Counted from the stretch's first letter, positions 18,434-29,701 are shown. The stretch: DNA of 64,000 nucleotides from Acidovorax sp. A79 (GCF_041154505.1 NZ_AP028672.1:4504501-4568500), one strand, 5' to 3'. Made by a program: numbers and translations. Notes: generated by a model not told the origin, from the sequence alone.

Positions 18434-19123
18434 CTAGGGACCGGCCGGCGCGCGCTTGCCCAGCGGTGTGAGCGAGTCGCGCAGGCGGTCCCTCACCAGG
18501 GGCTCGGTGGGGTTCAGCGCGCCTTCCACATGGCCGATGTGCGTGAGCATGCGTTCGCGCGCCAGGGCGGTGTCGCCGGCCTCCAGCGCCTGCACGATGG
18601 CCGCGTGTTCGGCGCAGGACTGGCTCGCCTCGTGCCGCGACTGGTAGAGCGACGCCGCCAGCGTGGTGCGCGCCGTGAGGTCGCGCAGGATGTCGCTGAG
18701 GCTGCGGTGGCCCATCGCCTCGGCCAGGCAGACATGGAAGTCCGCCAGCAGGAAGGCGCGCGTCGCGGCGTCGGCGCCCTCGATGGCCAACTGTTCCTGC
18801 GCGATGTGGGCGCGCAGGCGGCGCGTCACGGCCTGCAGCGGCCGGCCCGCGTCCGCCAGGATGCCCGACTCGATGATGCGCCGTGCCGAGAAGGCATCGC
18901 GCGCGTCCTCCACCGAGGGCTCCACCACATACCAGCCCCGGCGCGGGCGCACCTCGACGAAGCCGCGCGCCTGCAGCTGCATGAGGGCTTCGCGCACCAG
19001 GGTGCGGCTCACGCCGAAGAGATCGGCCAGTTCCTGCTCGCCCAGGCGCTCGCCCGGGGCGAGCTTCTGGGCGAGGATGGATTCCACCACCTGCTGGGTG
19101 ATCTGGGTCTGGTTGATGCTCAT
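18434..19123 (-). CDS. GntR family transcriptional regulator, FCD type (first)
   Basis: The 229-residue protein has an N-terminal winged helix (about 5-75) with recognition segment FGVSRTLVREALMQL, and a C-terminal FCD ligand-binding domain. Metal-type ligands are suggested by the DFH segment near 125 and the EH pair near 180. FCD regulators sense small carboxylic acids or catabolic intermediates. It follows dctA by 38 bp and is probably co-transcribed with it. It is strikingly similar to the GntR at 36293-36961, including the recognition helix, so the two may bind related operators. The start codon has only a weak ribosome-binding site. Confidence 0.87.
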   Translation of the reverse strand: MSINQTQITQQVVESILAQKLAPGERLGEQELADLFGVSRTLVREALMQLQARGFVEVRPRRGWYVVEPSVEDARDAFSARRIIESGILADAGRPLQAVTRRLRAHIAQEQLAIEGADAATRAFLLADFHVCLAEAMGHRSLSDILRDLTARTTLAASLYQSRHEASQSCAEHAAIVQALEAGDTALARERMLTHIGHVEGALNPTEPLVRDRLRDSLTPLGKRAPAGP

Positions 19124-19161
19124 GGCCGGATTGTCGCGTGGTGGGCGGGGGCGGAGCCCTG

Positions 19162-20442
19162 TCAGGCGCGCGGCAGCGGCGGCTCGCGGCCGTCCAGCAC
19201 GGCGTGGGCCCGTTCGCGGTCGATGTCGCCTTCCCAGGCCGCCACGGCCACGGTGGCCACGCAGTTGCCGATCAGGTTGCCCAGGGCGCGGGCGATGCCC
19301 ATGAACCAGTCCACCGACAGCACCAGCACGAGGCCGATGGCCGGGATGGCGGGAATCGCCTGCAGCGTGGCGGCCAGCACCACGATGGCCGAGCCCGGCA
19401 CGCCGTGCGCGCCCTTGGACGTGACCAGCGAGATCGCCAGGATGGTGAGCAGGTCGGCCATCGAGATCGGCGTGTTCGTGGCCTGGGCGATGAACACGGC
19501 GGCCAGCGTGATGTAGATCGAGAAAGCGTCCAGGTTGAACGAATAGCCCGTGGGGATGACCAGGCCCACGGTCGAATCGCGGATGCCCAGGTGCTTGAGC
19601 TTGGCCATGATCTGCGGCAGCACGCTGTCGGACGAGGTGGTGGCGAACACCACGGCCAGCTCCTCGCGCAGGTAGCGCAGCAGCTTGAACAGGCTGAAGC
19701 CCGAGAAACGCATGATGAGGCCCAGCACCACCACCACGAACAGGAACACCGCCGCATAGAACAGCACCACCAGCATGCCCAGCTGCTTGAGCGAGCCGAT
19801 GCCGTACTTGCCCACCGTGAAGGCGATGGCGCCCAGCACGCCCAGCGGCGCCAGCTTGATGATCAGGCCCATGGTCTTGAAGAGCACGTGCGACAGGTCT
19901 TCGATGAGGGTGGTGACCCGCGCGCCGCGCTCGCCCATCAACGCCAGCGCGCAGCCGAAGACGATGGAGAACAGCAGCACCTGTAGCACGTCGCCATTGG
20001 CGAAGGCGCTCACGGCCGTGGTGGGGATGAGCTTGAGCAAGAAGTCGCTGAAGCCGCCGCCAGTGAGCTTGCTCGCGTTTTCCGCATAGGCGCCCATGGC
20101 CTTGGGGTCGAGCGCCTTGGGGTCGATGTTCATGCCCACGCCGGGTTCGAACCAGAACGCGAGGGCCAGGCCGAGCACCAGCGCGATGGACGTGACGACC
20201 TCGAAGTAGATCAGCGACTTGACGCCCACGCGGCCCACGCGCCTGAGGTCGCCCGTGCCGGCGATGCCGTGCACCACCACGCAAAAGACGATGAGCGGAA
20301 TCAGCATCTTGATGAGCTTGATGAAGCCGTCGCCCAGGGGCTTGAGCTGCACGGCGGTATCGGGCCAGAACAGCCCGACGGCCACGCCGGCAATCAGGGC
20401 CAGGATCACCCGGCCAAACAGGGAGTTGAGGAAGCGGAGCAT
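19162..20442 (-). CDS. dctA: C4-dicarboxylate:cation symporter DctA
   Basis: The 426-residue membrane protein is a dicarboxylate/amino acid:cation symporter. The serine-rich motif TTSSDSVLPQ is near residue 260, the NLDAFSIY segment near 300 and the conserved TSKGAHGVPGS near 345. These are the substrate-binding hairpin and helix features of DctA. It imports succinate, fumarate and malate, which suits the nearby malic enzyme. The start MLRFLNSLFG at 20442 follows an AAGGG site. It leads a likely operon with the downstream GntR gene, and a GntR-like operator lies 43-68 bp upstream. Confidence 0.92.
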   Translation of the reverse strand: MLRFLNSLFGRVILALIAGVAVGLFWPDTAVQLKPLGDGFIKLIKMLIPLIVFCVVVHGIAGTGDLRRVGRVGVKSLIYFEVVTSIALVLGLALAFWFEPGVGMNIDPKALDPKAMGAYAENASKLTGGGFSDFLLKLIPTTAVSAFANGDVLQVLLFSIVFGCALALMGERGARVTTLIEDLSHVLFKTMGLIIKLAPLGVLGAIAFTVGKYGIGSLKQLGMLVVLFYAAVFLFVVVVLGLIMRFSGFSLFKLLRYLREELAVVFATTSSDSVLPQIMAKLKHLGIRDSTVGLVIPTGYSFNLDAFSIYITLAAVFIAQATNTPISMADLLTILAISLVTSKGAHGVPGSAIVVLAATLQAIPAIPAIGLVLVLSVDWFMGIARALGNLIGNCVATVAVAAWEGDIDRERAHAVLDGREPPLPRA

Positions 20443-20484
20443 GGGAAACCCTTTGAAAAGGAAGGAACTTGCATGGCGATCAAT

Positions 20485-20509
20485 CTTGCATACAAGAACT
20501 GTAGACAAG
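20485..20509. promoter_or_regulatory. GntR (FCD) operator-like sites, dctA
   Basis: CTTGCATACAAG (20485-20496, five of six positions symmetric) is followed by the half-like GTAGACAAG (20501-20509). It sits in the dctA/glycerate-kinase divergent region, about 43 bp before dctA. Confidence 0.5.
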
Positions 20510-20685
20510 TGCGGCCGCCCGGAACATGGGGTTATCCCGGGCTGGGGCCTGCCCGGGAAGGGGCCACGGTGCGCCCGCACGGGTGCGTGGAGCCCTGCCG
20601 CCGGCGTGGGCGGTTGAAGTTCTTTTGACTTGCGCGCGGGGTATCGCCGGGCGTGGTGCGCCACAATCGCCCGCGGAGACCACCC

Positions 20686-22026
20686 ATGACCCGCAACGAC
20701 CCCGTGCCCGATCCCGTCCGCCAGGGCGGAGACTTCCTCGAATACCTGTACCGCGTGGCCGTGCGCCGCGCGCTGCCGCTGCACAACACCGCAGCTTTCC
20801 TGCCCGCGCCGCCCAGCCGCGAGAGCGGCGGCCGCACCCTGGTGCTGGGTGCGGGCAAGGCCGGTGGCGCCATGGCGCAGGCCGTGGAGGCGCTGTGGCC
20901 CGCCGGCGCGCCGCTGTCGGGCCTCGTGGTCACGCGCTACCACCACACGCCGCCGCGCCCCGAGGGGCTGGCGCAGCGCATCGAGGTGGTGGAGGCCGCC
21001 CACCCCGTGCCCGACGCGGCGGGCCTGGCCGCCGCGCAGCGCATGCTCGAATGCACCCGGGGGCTGACCGGGAACGACCTCGTGCTGTGCCTGATCTCGG
21101 GCGGCGGCTCGGCCCTGCTCACGCTGCCGGCCGAGGGCCTGACGCTCGAGGACAAGCAGCGCATCAACAAGGCGCTGCTGGAGAGCGGCGCCGCCATCGA
21201 CGAGATGAACTGCGTGCGCAAGCACCTCTCGCGCATCAAGGGCGGGCGCCTTGCGGCGGCCTGCGCGCCAGCGCGCGTGGTCACGCTCACCATCAGCGAC
21301 GTGCCGGGCGACGACCCCTCGGTCATCGCCAGCGGCCCCACCGTGCCCGACGCCACGACCTGCGCGGACGCGCTGGCCATCCTGGCGCGTTATCGCATCG
21401 ACATCCCCGACAGCGTGCGTGCCACGCTGGAGGCGGGTGATCTGGAAACCCCCAAGCCCGGCGACGCCGTGTTCGCAGGCCACGCCGTGCACATGACGGC
21501 CACGCCGCAGCAGTCGCTGGAGGCCGCGGCCGAGGCCGCGCGCGCGGCGGGCGTGCCGGCCTACATCCTCTCGGACGAGATCGAGGGCGAATCGCGCGAG
21601 GTGGGCAAGGTGCACGCCGCGCTGGCCCGCGCCGTGGCGCGCCACGGCCAGCCGTTCGCGCGGCCCTGCGTGATCCTCTCGGGCGGCGAGACCACCGTCA
21701 CCGTGCGGCAGCGGCCACCTGGCGCCCCCAGGGGCCGGGGCGGCCGGGCGGGCGAGTTCTGCATGGGGCTGGCGCAGGCGCTGCAAGGGCAGGCGGGCGT
21801 GTGGGCGCTGGCGGCGGACACGGACGGCATCGACGGCGTGGAAGACAACGCCGGTGCCCGCGTCGCGCCCGACACCCTGGCGCGCGCTGCCGCGCAGGGC
21901 CTCTCCGTCACGGACCACCTGGACCGCAACGATGCCTATGGCTACTTCGATGCGCTGGGCGACCTCGTCATCACGGGGCCCACGCACACCAATGTCAACG
22001 ACTTCCGGGCGATCCTGATTTTGTAG
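20686..22026 (+). CDS. ttuD: Glycerate kinase, TtuD/GckA (MOFRL) type
   Basis: The 446-residue protein has the N-terminal DUF4147 domain (GAGKAGGAMAQAVE near residue 52, ISGGGSALLTLP near 140) and the C-terminal MOFRL domain (SGGETTVTV near 340). This is the class II glycerate 2-kinase family, which phosphorylates D-glycerate with ATP, usually to 2-phosphoglycerate. It completes the route from glyoxylate through Gcl and GlxR, encoded 1-6 kb downstream. GGAG lies 7 bases before ATG 20686. The gene is divergent from dctA and convergent with the LysR gene. Confidence 0.9.
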   Translation: MTRNDPVPDPVRQGGDFLEYLYRVAVRRALPLHNTAAFLPAPPSRESGGRTLVLGAGKAGGAMAQAVEALWPAGAPLSGLVVTRYHHTPPRPEGLAQRIEVVEAAHPVPDAAGLAAAQRMLECTRGLTGNDLVLCLISGGGSALLTLPAEGLTLEDKQRINKALLESGAAIDEMNCVRKHLSRIKGGRLAAACAPARVVTLTISDVPGDDPSVIASGPTVPDATTCADALAILARYRIDIPDSVRATLEAGDLETPKPGDAVFAGHAVHMTATPQQSLEAAAEAARAAGVPAYILSDEIEGESREVGKVHAALARAVARHGQPFARPCVILSGGETTVTVRQRPPGAPRGRGGRAGEFCMGLAQALQGQAGVWALAADTDGIDGVEDNAGARVAPDTLARAAAQGLSVTDHLDRNDAYGYFDALGDLVITGPTHTNVNDFRAILIL

Positions 22027-22048
22027 CGGCTCGCGCTTGTCCTGCCTG

Positions 22049-22075
22049 GGTTTCAAGCAAAAAATGCTTGAAACC
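22049..22075. terminator. Bidirectional hairpin between ttuD and LysR
   Basis: Perfect 11-bp arms GGTTTCAAGCA and TGCTTGAAACC flank an AAAAA loop, 22 bp past the ttuD stop codon and 23 bp before the convergent LysR stop codon. The stem is AT-rich for this genome. Confidence 0.6.
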
Positions 22076-22098
22076 GTTGACTGGAAAGCGCGGGCAGC

Positions 22099-23028
22099 TC
22101 ACTTTTTTGACAAGCCTTCGCGCGGCAAGGACGCCACCCAGTCCTTGCCGAAGCGCCCCTGCAAAAACGCGACGAAGGCCTGCACCTTCTGCGGCACCAG
22201 GCGCGGCGACGGGTACACCGCATGGATCTCCTGCTCGGGCAGGCGGCAGGTCTTGAGCACCTCCACCACGCGCCCGGCGGCCAGCGATTCGACCGCCACG
22301 TAGTGCGGCAGCGCCGCGATGCCCATGTGCGCGCGCGCCGCCGCCAGCAGGGCCGAGAGGTTGTTGGAGCGCAGCCGCCCCGTGACGGGCACCGACACCG
22401 CCTCGCCGCTCGCATTGCGCAGCCGCCACAGGTCGTTGCCCTGCACGCTGCTGTAGATCAGCTTGGCGTGGTCCTTCAGGTCCGACGGCCGGCGCGGCGT
22501 GCCGTGGCGGCGCAGGTAGGTGGGCGAGGCCACCAGCACCCAGGGGTTCATGCCCAGCGTGCGCGCACCCAGGGCCGAGTCGGCGAGCTTGCCCAGGCGG
22601 ATCGCCACGTCGATGCCCTGGGCCACCAGGTCGGTATAACGGTCCTCGAAGCTCAGGTCCAACTGCACCTGCGGGTTCTGCGCCATGAACTCCAGCGCCA
22701 GCGGCACCACCACGCGCCGCCCGAACGCGACCGAGCTGCCCACGCGCAGCTGGCCGTGCACCTGTGTCTGGCGCACGCGCACCACGCTCTCGGCCTCGGC
22801 CACATCGGTCACGATGGCCTTGCACTTTTCGTAGTACAGCGCGCCGGGCTCGGTCAGGCTCACGCCGCGCGTGTTGCGGTTGAGCAGCCGCACCTTCAGG
22901 TGCGCCTCCATGGCGGCGACCTGCTTGGTCACCGTGGGCTGCGTGGTGGCGAACTCCCGCGCCACCTTGGTGAAGCTGCCGGTCTCCACCACGCGCACGA
23001 ACATCTGCATGGCATCGAGGCGGTCCAT
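22099..23028 (-). CDS. LysR family regulator of the gcl operon
   Basis: The 309-residue protein has an N-terminal LysR helix-turn-helix (about 1-60, with [20 protein letters not shown]) and a C-terminal periplasmic-binding-like effector domain. It is divergent from gcl. The 121 bp between the two starts contain a textbook LysR box, so it most likely controls gcl-hyi-glxR in response to a glyoxylate-related compound and represses itself. AGGAGA precedes the start at 23028. It belongs to the CrgA-like group that has a threonine or proline turn after the first helix. Confidence 0.87.
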   Translation of the reverse strand: MDRLDAMQMFVRVVETGSFTKVAREFATTQPTVTKQVAAMEAHLKVRLLNRNTRGVSLTEPGALYYEKCKAIVTDVAEAESVVRVRQTQVHGQLRVGSSVAFGRRVVVPLALEFMAQNPQVQLDLSFEDRYTDLVAQGIDVAIRLGKLADSALGARTLGMNPWVLVASPTYLRRHGTPRRPSDLKDHAKLIYSSVQGNDLWRLRNASGEAVSVPVTGRLRSNNLSALLAAARAHMGIAALPHYVAVESLAAGRVVEVLKTCRLPEQEIHAVYPSPRLVPQKVQAFVAFLQGRFGKDWVASLPREGLSKK

Positions 23029-23052
23029 GGTCTGTCTCCTGTTGCTGTCCAG

Positions 23053-23075
23053 ATTTATTCCTGGCTGGAATAAAT
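23053..23075. promoter_or_regulatory. LysR box between LysR and gcl
   Basis: Perfect 9-bp arms ATTTATTCC and GGAATAAAT around TGGCT. It contains a T-N11-A signature and lies 25 bp from the LysR start and 75 bp from the gcl start, the usual place for a recognition site. Confidence 0.7.
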
Positions 23076-23149
23076 TTTATGGTCCATCGCCACCTTCCGC
23101 CCAACGAGGGGCTTGCCTAAAGTTTGACCATCCACAAGGAGGTCAAGCA

Positions 23150-24940
<1,791 letters not shown>

Positions 24941-24976
24941 CCCCACCATTTCCTGACTGATACCGGAGACCTGTTC

Positions 24977-25756
24977 ATGCCCCGTTTCGCTGCCAACCTC
25001 AGCATGCTGTTCACCGAGGTGCCTTTTCTCGACCGCTTCGAGCGCGCCGCGCGCACCGGCTTCGAGGCCGTGGAGTTCCTCTTTCCCTACGAGTTTGCGG
25101 CGGAAGACATCCGCGAGCGCATCGACCGCCACCAGTTGCAGATCGTGCTGCACAACCTGCCCGCGGGCGACTGGGCCGCTGGCGAGCGCGGCATTGCCTG
25201 CCACCCCGCTCGCATCGTGGAGTTTCGCGCCGGTGTGGCCCAGGCCATCAGCTATGCCCAGGCGCTGGGCGTGCCGCAGCTCAACTGCCTGGCCGGCAAG
25301 GCGCCTGCGGGTGTGGAGGCACAGGTGCTGCGCTGCACCCTGGTCGACAACCTGCGCTTTGCCGCCACCGAGCTGAAGGCCGCCGGTCTGCGCCTGCTGA
25401 TCGAGCCCATCAACCCGTTCGACATCCCGGGCTTTTACCTCACCCGCACGGACCAGGCGCTGGACCTCCTCGACGAGGTAGGCGCCGACAACGCCTTCGT
25501 GCAGTACGACATCTACCACGCGCAGCGCACCGAAGGCGAACTGGCCGCCACGCTGCAAAAGCACCTGCCGCGCATCGGCCACGTGCAGCTGGCGGACAAC
25601 CCCGGCCGCCACGAGCCGGGCACGGGCGAGATCAACTACCGCTACCTGTTCGCACACCTGGACCGGCTGGGCTATGGCGGCTGGGTGGGCTGCGAGTACC
25701 GGCCCGCGCGTACCACGGAAATCGGCCTCGGCTGGCGCGCTGCGCTCACGGCATGA
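24977..25756 (+). CDS. hyi: Hydroxypyruvate isomerase
   Basis: The 259-residue TIM-barrel protein belongs to the xylose-isomerase-like family. Metal ligands are visible as E in LLIEPIN (near 142), D in YDIYHAQ (near 177), the H and D of GHVQLADNPGRHEPG (near 203-217) and the final E in GCEYRP. Hyi interconverts hydroxypyruvate and tartronate semialdehyde. The gene is 36 bp after gcl and 50 bp before glxR, so it belongs to the operon. Confidence 0.93.
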   Translation: MPRFAANLSMLFTEVPFLDRFERAARTGFEAVEFLFPYEFAAEDIRERIDRHQLQIVLHNLPAGDWAAGERGIACHPARIVEFRAGVAQAISYAQALGVPQLNCLAGKAPAGVEAQVLRCTLVDNLRFAATELKAAGLRLLIEPINPFDIPGFYLTRTDQALDLLDEVGADNAFVQYDIYHAQRTEGELAATLQKHLPRIGHVQLADNPGRHEPGTGEINYRYLFAHLDRLGYGGWVGCEYRPARTTEIGLGWRAALTA

Positions 25757-25806
25757 CCCGGCACAGACCCATGGACGAATCACCACAACACAAGGAGAAA
25801 AAGAAC

Positions 25807-26721
25807 ATGACCGACACCCCCCTCAAAATCGGCTTCATCGGCCTGGGCATCATGGGTGCGCCCATGTGCGGCCACCTCATCGCCGCCGGCCACCAGCTGT
25901 ACGTGCACACGCGCGGCCGCGTGGCGCCGCAGATCGCAGAGAGCAGCGCCACGCAGTGCACCACGGCGCGCGGCGTGGCCGAGCGGGCCGACATCATCTT
26001 TCTGATGCTGCCCGACACGCCCGATGTGGAGAAGGTGCTGTTCGGCGCCGACGGCGTGGCCCAGGGTCTGAAAGGCAGCACGGCCAAGGTGGTGGTGGAC
26101 ATGAGCTCCATCTCGCCCGTGGCCACCAAGGACTTCGCGGCGCGCACCGAGGCCGTGGGCGCGCAGTACCTGGACGCACCCGTCTCCGGCGGCGAGTTGG
26201 GCGCCAGGAACGCCACGCTGTCCATCATGGTCGGCGGCCCCGAAGCGGTGTTCGAGCGCGTCCGGCCGCTGTTCGAGCGCCTGGGCAAGAACATCACCCT
26301 GGTGGGCGGCAACGGCGACGGCCAGACCGCCAAGGTGGCCAACCAGATCATCGTCGCCCTGAACATCGAGGCCGTGGCCGAAGCGCTGCTCTTCGCCGCC
26401 CGCGCGGGCGCCGACCCGGCCCGCGTGCGCCAGGCGCTGCTGGGCGGCTTCGCGTCGTCAAAAATTTTGGAGGTGCATGCCGAGCGCATGATCCGGCGCA
26501 CCTTCGACCCCGGCTTTCGCATCGGGCTGCACCAGAAGGACTTGAACCTTGCGCTGTCGAGCGCTCGGGCGCTCGGCGTGCCGCTGCCCAACACGGCCAT
26601 GGCGCAGGAGCTGTTCAATGCCTGCGTGGCGCATGGCGGCCAGGGGTGGGACCACTCGGCGATGGTGCGGGCGCTGGAGAAGATGGCGAATTTCGAGATC
26701 GGGCAGGCAGTGCCGGCCTGA
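25807..26721 (+). CDS. glxR: Tartronate-semialdehyde reductase
   Basis: The 304-residue protein is a beta-hydroxyacid dehydrogenase. It has the N-terminal Rossmann motif GFIGLGIMGAPM (residues 9-20), the substrate-binding segment DAPVSGGELGA near 122 and the catalytic lysine in KVANQIIVALN near 177. It reduces tartronate semialdehyde to D-glycerate with NAD(P)H, feeding the glycerate kinase encoded 4 kb upstream. AAGGAG precedes ATG 25807 by about 9 bases. It is the last gene of the operon and is followed by a clear terminator. Confidence 0.94.
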   Translation: MTDTPLKIGFIGLGIMGAPMCGHLIAAGHQLYVHTRGRVAPQIAESSATQCTTARGVAERADIIFLMLPDTPDVEKVLFGADGVAQGLKGSTAKVVVDMSSISPVATKDFAARTEAVGAQYLDAPVSGGELGARNATLSIMVGGPEAVFERVRPLFERLGKNITLVGGNGDGQTAKVANQIIVALNIEAVAEALLFAARAGADPARVRQALLGGFASSKILEVHAERMIRRTFDPGFRIGLHQKDLNLALSSARALGVPLPNTAMAQELFNACVAHGGQGWDHSAMVRALEKMANFEIGQAVPA

Positions 26722-26735
26722 TGCGGGCCGCCATG

Positions 26736-26777
26736 AAAAATCCCGCTGGCCTTTCGGCGAGCGGGATCTTTGAAAAA
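26736..26777. terminator. Bidirectional terminator, glxR/ggt
   Basis: AAAAA then ATCCCGCT (26740-26747) pairs with AGCGGGAT (26760-26767), followed by CTTTGAAAAA. It is placed between the convergent glxR and ggt genes, with A/T runs on both sides. Confidence 0.75.
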
Positions 26778-26830
26778 ATGGCTGCCAGCGCTTGTCCATC
26801 AAGCGCGGTTAGCTATTGATTCAGGAGCAA
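26771..26830. repeat. Structured dispersed repeat, family 1, copy 3
   Basis: Minus-strand copy: GCTCCTGAATCAATAGCT, then GCGCTTG and CAAGCGC arms around ATGGA, then GCAGCC and a T-run. It begins directly after the ggt stop codon and runs into the bidirectional terminator. Confidence 0.75.
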
Positions 26831-28615
26831 TCAATACCCCAGCGTCTTCCCATCCGGGTTGCGCGGGTCCGAGTATCCGTACAGCGCGCCGCCACGGATC
26901 TGGATGGTCTGCGTGCGGCCCATCGACGGCTTCACCGCGATGTTGTGGCCGCGCTGCTTGAGGAGCGCGATGGTGTCGGGCGAGAGGCCCTTTTCCACGC
27001 GCAGCTCGTCGGGTGTCCACTGGTGGTGCACGCGGGGGGCGGCAGCGGCTTCGGCGGGGTTCATGCCAAAGTCGATGGTGTTCACCACCGTCTGCAACAC
27101 CGTGGTAATGATGCGCGCGCCGCCAGGGCTGCCGGTCACCAGCGTGGGCTTGCCGTCCTTCAGGACCAGGGTGGGCGTCATGGACGACAGGGGGCGCTTC
27201 TTGGCGGCCACCGCGTTGGCGTCGCCGCCGACGAGGCCGTAGGCATTGGCCACGCCGGGCTTGGCCGAGAAGTCGTCCATCTCGTTGTTGAGCAGGATGC
27301 CCGTGCCCTTGGCCACGATGCCGCTGCCGAAGTTGGTGTTGAGCGTGTACGTCACGGCCACGGCGTTGCCGGCCTTGTCCACCACCGAGTAGTGGGTGGT
27401 CTGGTCGCTCTCATACGGCTGGGGCTGGCCGGGCTTGATGCTCTTGCCGCTGCGCGCGGTGTTGGCGTCGATGCCCTTGGCCAGGGACTCGGCGTAGCGC
27501 TTGGAGGTCAGGCCCTTCAGGGGAATCTTCACGAAGTCCGGGTCGCCCAGGTACTCGGCGCGGTCGGCGTAGGCGAGCTTCATGCTCTCGGCCATGTAGT
27601 GGATGGTCTGCGCGCTGTTGGGGCCCCACTGGGCCAGCGGCAGGGGCTCCAGCATGTTCAAAATCTGCACCAGATGCGGGCCGCCGGAGGAGGGGGGCGG
27701 CATGGTCACGATCTCATAGCCCCGGTAGGTGCCGCGCGTGGGCACGCGTTCGGCCACCTTGTATTCGCGCAGGTCCTGCAGCGTGAGGGCACCGGCGTGT
27801 GGTGCCATCTCGGCGGCGATCTTCTGGGCGATCTCGCCTTCGTAGAACGCCTTGGCGCCCTGCTGGCCGATCAGGCGCATGGACTGGGCCAGGTCTTTCT
27901 GCACCAGGGCGTCGCCCACCTTCAGCGGCGCGCCGTTCTTCCAGAAGATGGCCTGGGTGGCGGGCCATTGGCCCATGTTCTTCTTTTCCTGCTGCAGGAT
28001 CTTGGCCAGGGTTTCGCTCACCGGGAAGCCTTTGTCGGCCAGCTCGATGGCGGGAGCGATCACGCGCGACAGCGGCAGGGTGCCCCAGGTCTTGAGCGCA
28101 TGCTCCATGCCGGCCACGGTGCCGGGCACGCCCACGGCGTAGTGGGTGTACAGCGACTTGCCGTCCACCACATTACCCTTGGCATCCAGGTACATGTCGC
28201 GCGTGGCCTTGATGGGCGCCACTTCGCGGAAGTCGAGCGCCACGCTCTTGCCGGTCTTGGCGTCGTGCACCACCATGAACCCGCCGCCGCCCAGGTTGCC
28301 CGCATTGGGCAGGGCCACGGCCAGCGCGAAGCCGATGCCCACGGCCGCGTCCACCGCGTTGCCGCCGGCTTTCAGGATATCCAGGCCGATCTGCGAGGCC
28401 AGCTCCTGCTCGGTGGCGACCATGCCGTTGCGCGCCACCACCGGGTGGAATACGTCCATGTCGAAGTCGTACGCGGCGCTGGCGGCCTGGGCCGAGGCCG
28501 TTTGCTGTACGGCGGGCGCGGGCGCCGCTGCCGTGGTGGGTGGGCTGCCGCAGGCCGTGAGGCTGGCCAGCGCCAGCGCCAGGCTGGAGGCCAGCAGCGT
28601 GTGTCGGATGTTCAT
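26831..28615 (-). CDS. ggt: Gamma-glutamyltransferase (lipoprotein-type signal)
   Basis: The 594-residue precursor has a signal peptide with a lipobox-like LTAC at about residue 23 and an Ala/Pro linker, then the GGT fold. The autocatalytic cleavage threonine is Thr406 in TTHYSVVD, giving large and small subunits. The donor-site NNEMDDF, GSPGGARI near 512 and FREVAP segments are intact. GGT hydrolyses or transfers the gamma-glutamyl group of glutathione in the periplasm. AGGAGC lies before the start at 28615. The gene stands alone; its neighbours (glxR and GNAT) give no hint of special regulation. Confidence 0.93.
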   Translation of the reverse strand: MNIRHTLLASSLALALASLTACGSPPTTAAAPAPAVQQTASAQAASAAYDFDMDVFHPVVARNGMVATEQELASQIGLDILKAGGNAVDAAVGIGFALAVALPNAGNLGGGGFMVVHDAKTGKSVALDFREVAPIKATRDMYLDAKGNVVDGKSLYTHYAVGVPGTVAGMEHALKTWGTLPLSRVIAPAIELADKGFPVSETLAKILQQEKKNMGQWPATQAIFWKNGAPLKVGDALVQKDLAQSMRLIGQQGAKAFYEGEIAQKIAAEMAPHAGALTLQDLREYKVAERVPTRGTYRGYEIVTMPPPSSGGPHLVQILNMLEPLPLAQWGPNSAQTIHYMAESMKLAYADRAEYLGDPDFVKIPLKGLTSKRYAESLAKGIDANTARSGKSIKPGQPQPYESDQTTHYSVVDKAGNAVAVTYTLNTNFGSGIVAKGTGILLNNEMDDFSAKPGVANAYGLVGGDANAVAAKKRPLSSMTPTLVLKDGKPTLVTGSPGGARIITTVLQTVVNTIDFGMNPAEAAAAPRVHHQWTPDELRVEKGLSPDTIALLKQRGHNIAVKPSMGRTQTIQIRGGALYGYSDPRNPDGKTLGY

Positions 28616-28819
28616 GGGTGATGCTCCTGAGATGGTTTTTTGCTCTGTAGGAAGGGGAGGGCGGGTGGACCCTGTGAAGGGCGCCCGCGGCAAGTGTAGG
28701 GTGGGCCCGCGCTGCGTGCGGGCGGCGGGTTATGCCGATTGAGTATGCAGCCTGTGCATGCCCGTCATTCCCGCTTTCTGTGCAAAAGAATGCGGCACGG
28801 GGCCGCGCTCCTCGATGCC

Positions 28820-29560
28820 TCAGCGCGGTGGTTGCGAAGCCCCTGGGCCCAGTGATTCGCGCACCTGGGTCAGCGAGCGCCGCTGGCGCCCCTGCGCATC
28901 CTGGTTGCCTTCCGACAGCCAGGCCTCGAACGCCTGCCGCAAACCAGGCCATTCGGTGTCGATGATGGAAAACCAGGCGGTGTCGCGGTTGCGGCCCTTG
29001 TAGACCACGGCCTGGCGGAAGATGCCCTCGAACTGGAATCCCAGGCGCGCGGCGGTGCGCCGCGAAGGGGCATTGAGGCTGTCGCACTTCCACTCGTAGC
29101 GGCGGTACCCCAGCGTGTCGAACACGTAGGCCATGAGCAGGAACTGCGCCTCCGTGGAGGCGGGTGTCTGCTGGAGCAGGGGCGAAAACATCACGTTGCC
29201 GACCTCGATGGCGCCATGGGTGGGATCGATGCGCATCAGCGCCAGGGTGCCCACGGCCTTGCCCGTGGCCTTGTCCACCACCGCGAAGTGGCGCGGGTCG
29301 GTGCTGAGCGCAGCGGTGTGTGCGTAGCGGCCGTAGTCCTCGGGGGTGTCGAACGGGCCGGTGAACATGTAGGTCCAGGCGCGTGGGTCCGGCGCGAGCC
29401 GGTAGGCCGCATCCAGGTCGGCCGCGTGGCGGTCGGCCTGCAGCGGCTCCAGCTGGCAGTGGCGGCCCACCAGGGTGACGGCGCCGGGCTGGGGGCGGGG
29501 TGTCCAGCCGGGCACGGGGGTACCAATGGGCTGGGCGAGATCATTCATGGAGGTGGACAT
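28820..29560 (-). CDS. GNAT acetyltransferase (RimJ/RimL type)
   Basis: The 246-residue protein has the GNAT fold of the RimJ/RimL branch. Examples are VEVGNVMFSP-like sheet segments near residue 116, then YEWKCDSLNAPSRRTAARLGF, the acetyl-CoA pyrophosphate-binding and C-terminal part. Such enzymes acetylate protein N-termini, antibiotics or amines with acetyl-CoA; the acceptor is unknown. Start choice is uncertain: 29560 or 29548. It is divergent from a MocR-type regulator 141 bp away, an arrangement in which the regulator commonly controls its neighbour. Confidence 0.82.
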   Translation of the reverse strand: MSTSMNDLAQPIGTPVPGWTPRPQPGAVTLVGRHCQLEPLQADRHAADLDAAYRLAPDPRAWTYMFTGPFDTPEDYGRYAHTAALSTDPRHFAVVDKATGKAVGTLALMRIDPTHGAIEVGNVMFSPLLQQTPASTEAQFLLMAYVFDTLGYRRYEWKCDSLNAPSRRTAARLGFQFEGIFRQAVVYKGRNRDTAWFSIIDTEWPGLRQAFEAWLSEGNQDAQGRQRRSLTQVRESLGPGASQPPR

Positions 29561-29620
29561 GGAATTGCGCGGTCGAAGGGTCAAAAAAAGAGAGGCTGAA
29601 CCGGTAACTCTAGGATTCTT

Positions 29621-29642
29621 GTGGACCATTCAAAAGATCCAC
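29621..29642. promoter_or_regulatory. Inverted repeat between GNAT and MocR genes
   Basis: GTGGACC and GATCCAC (six of seven positions symmetric) are 8 bp apart in an AT-richer stretch shared by both divergent starts. It is a candidate MocR binding site. Confidence 0.45.
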
Positions 29643-29701
29643 TCGTGCACAATCTGATGGTGCCACCGAGGCTGTGAACTGGTGGTTTTTCACCGGCCAC
29701 C

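Noticed and set aside
14047-18471. Open frame of 1,474 codons on the plus strand across maeB and the permease
   Set aside because: It is a GC-driven shadow opposite two well-supported genes. It has no recognisable domain and is mostly His, Gly, Arg and Ala.
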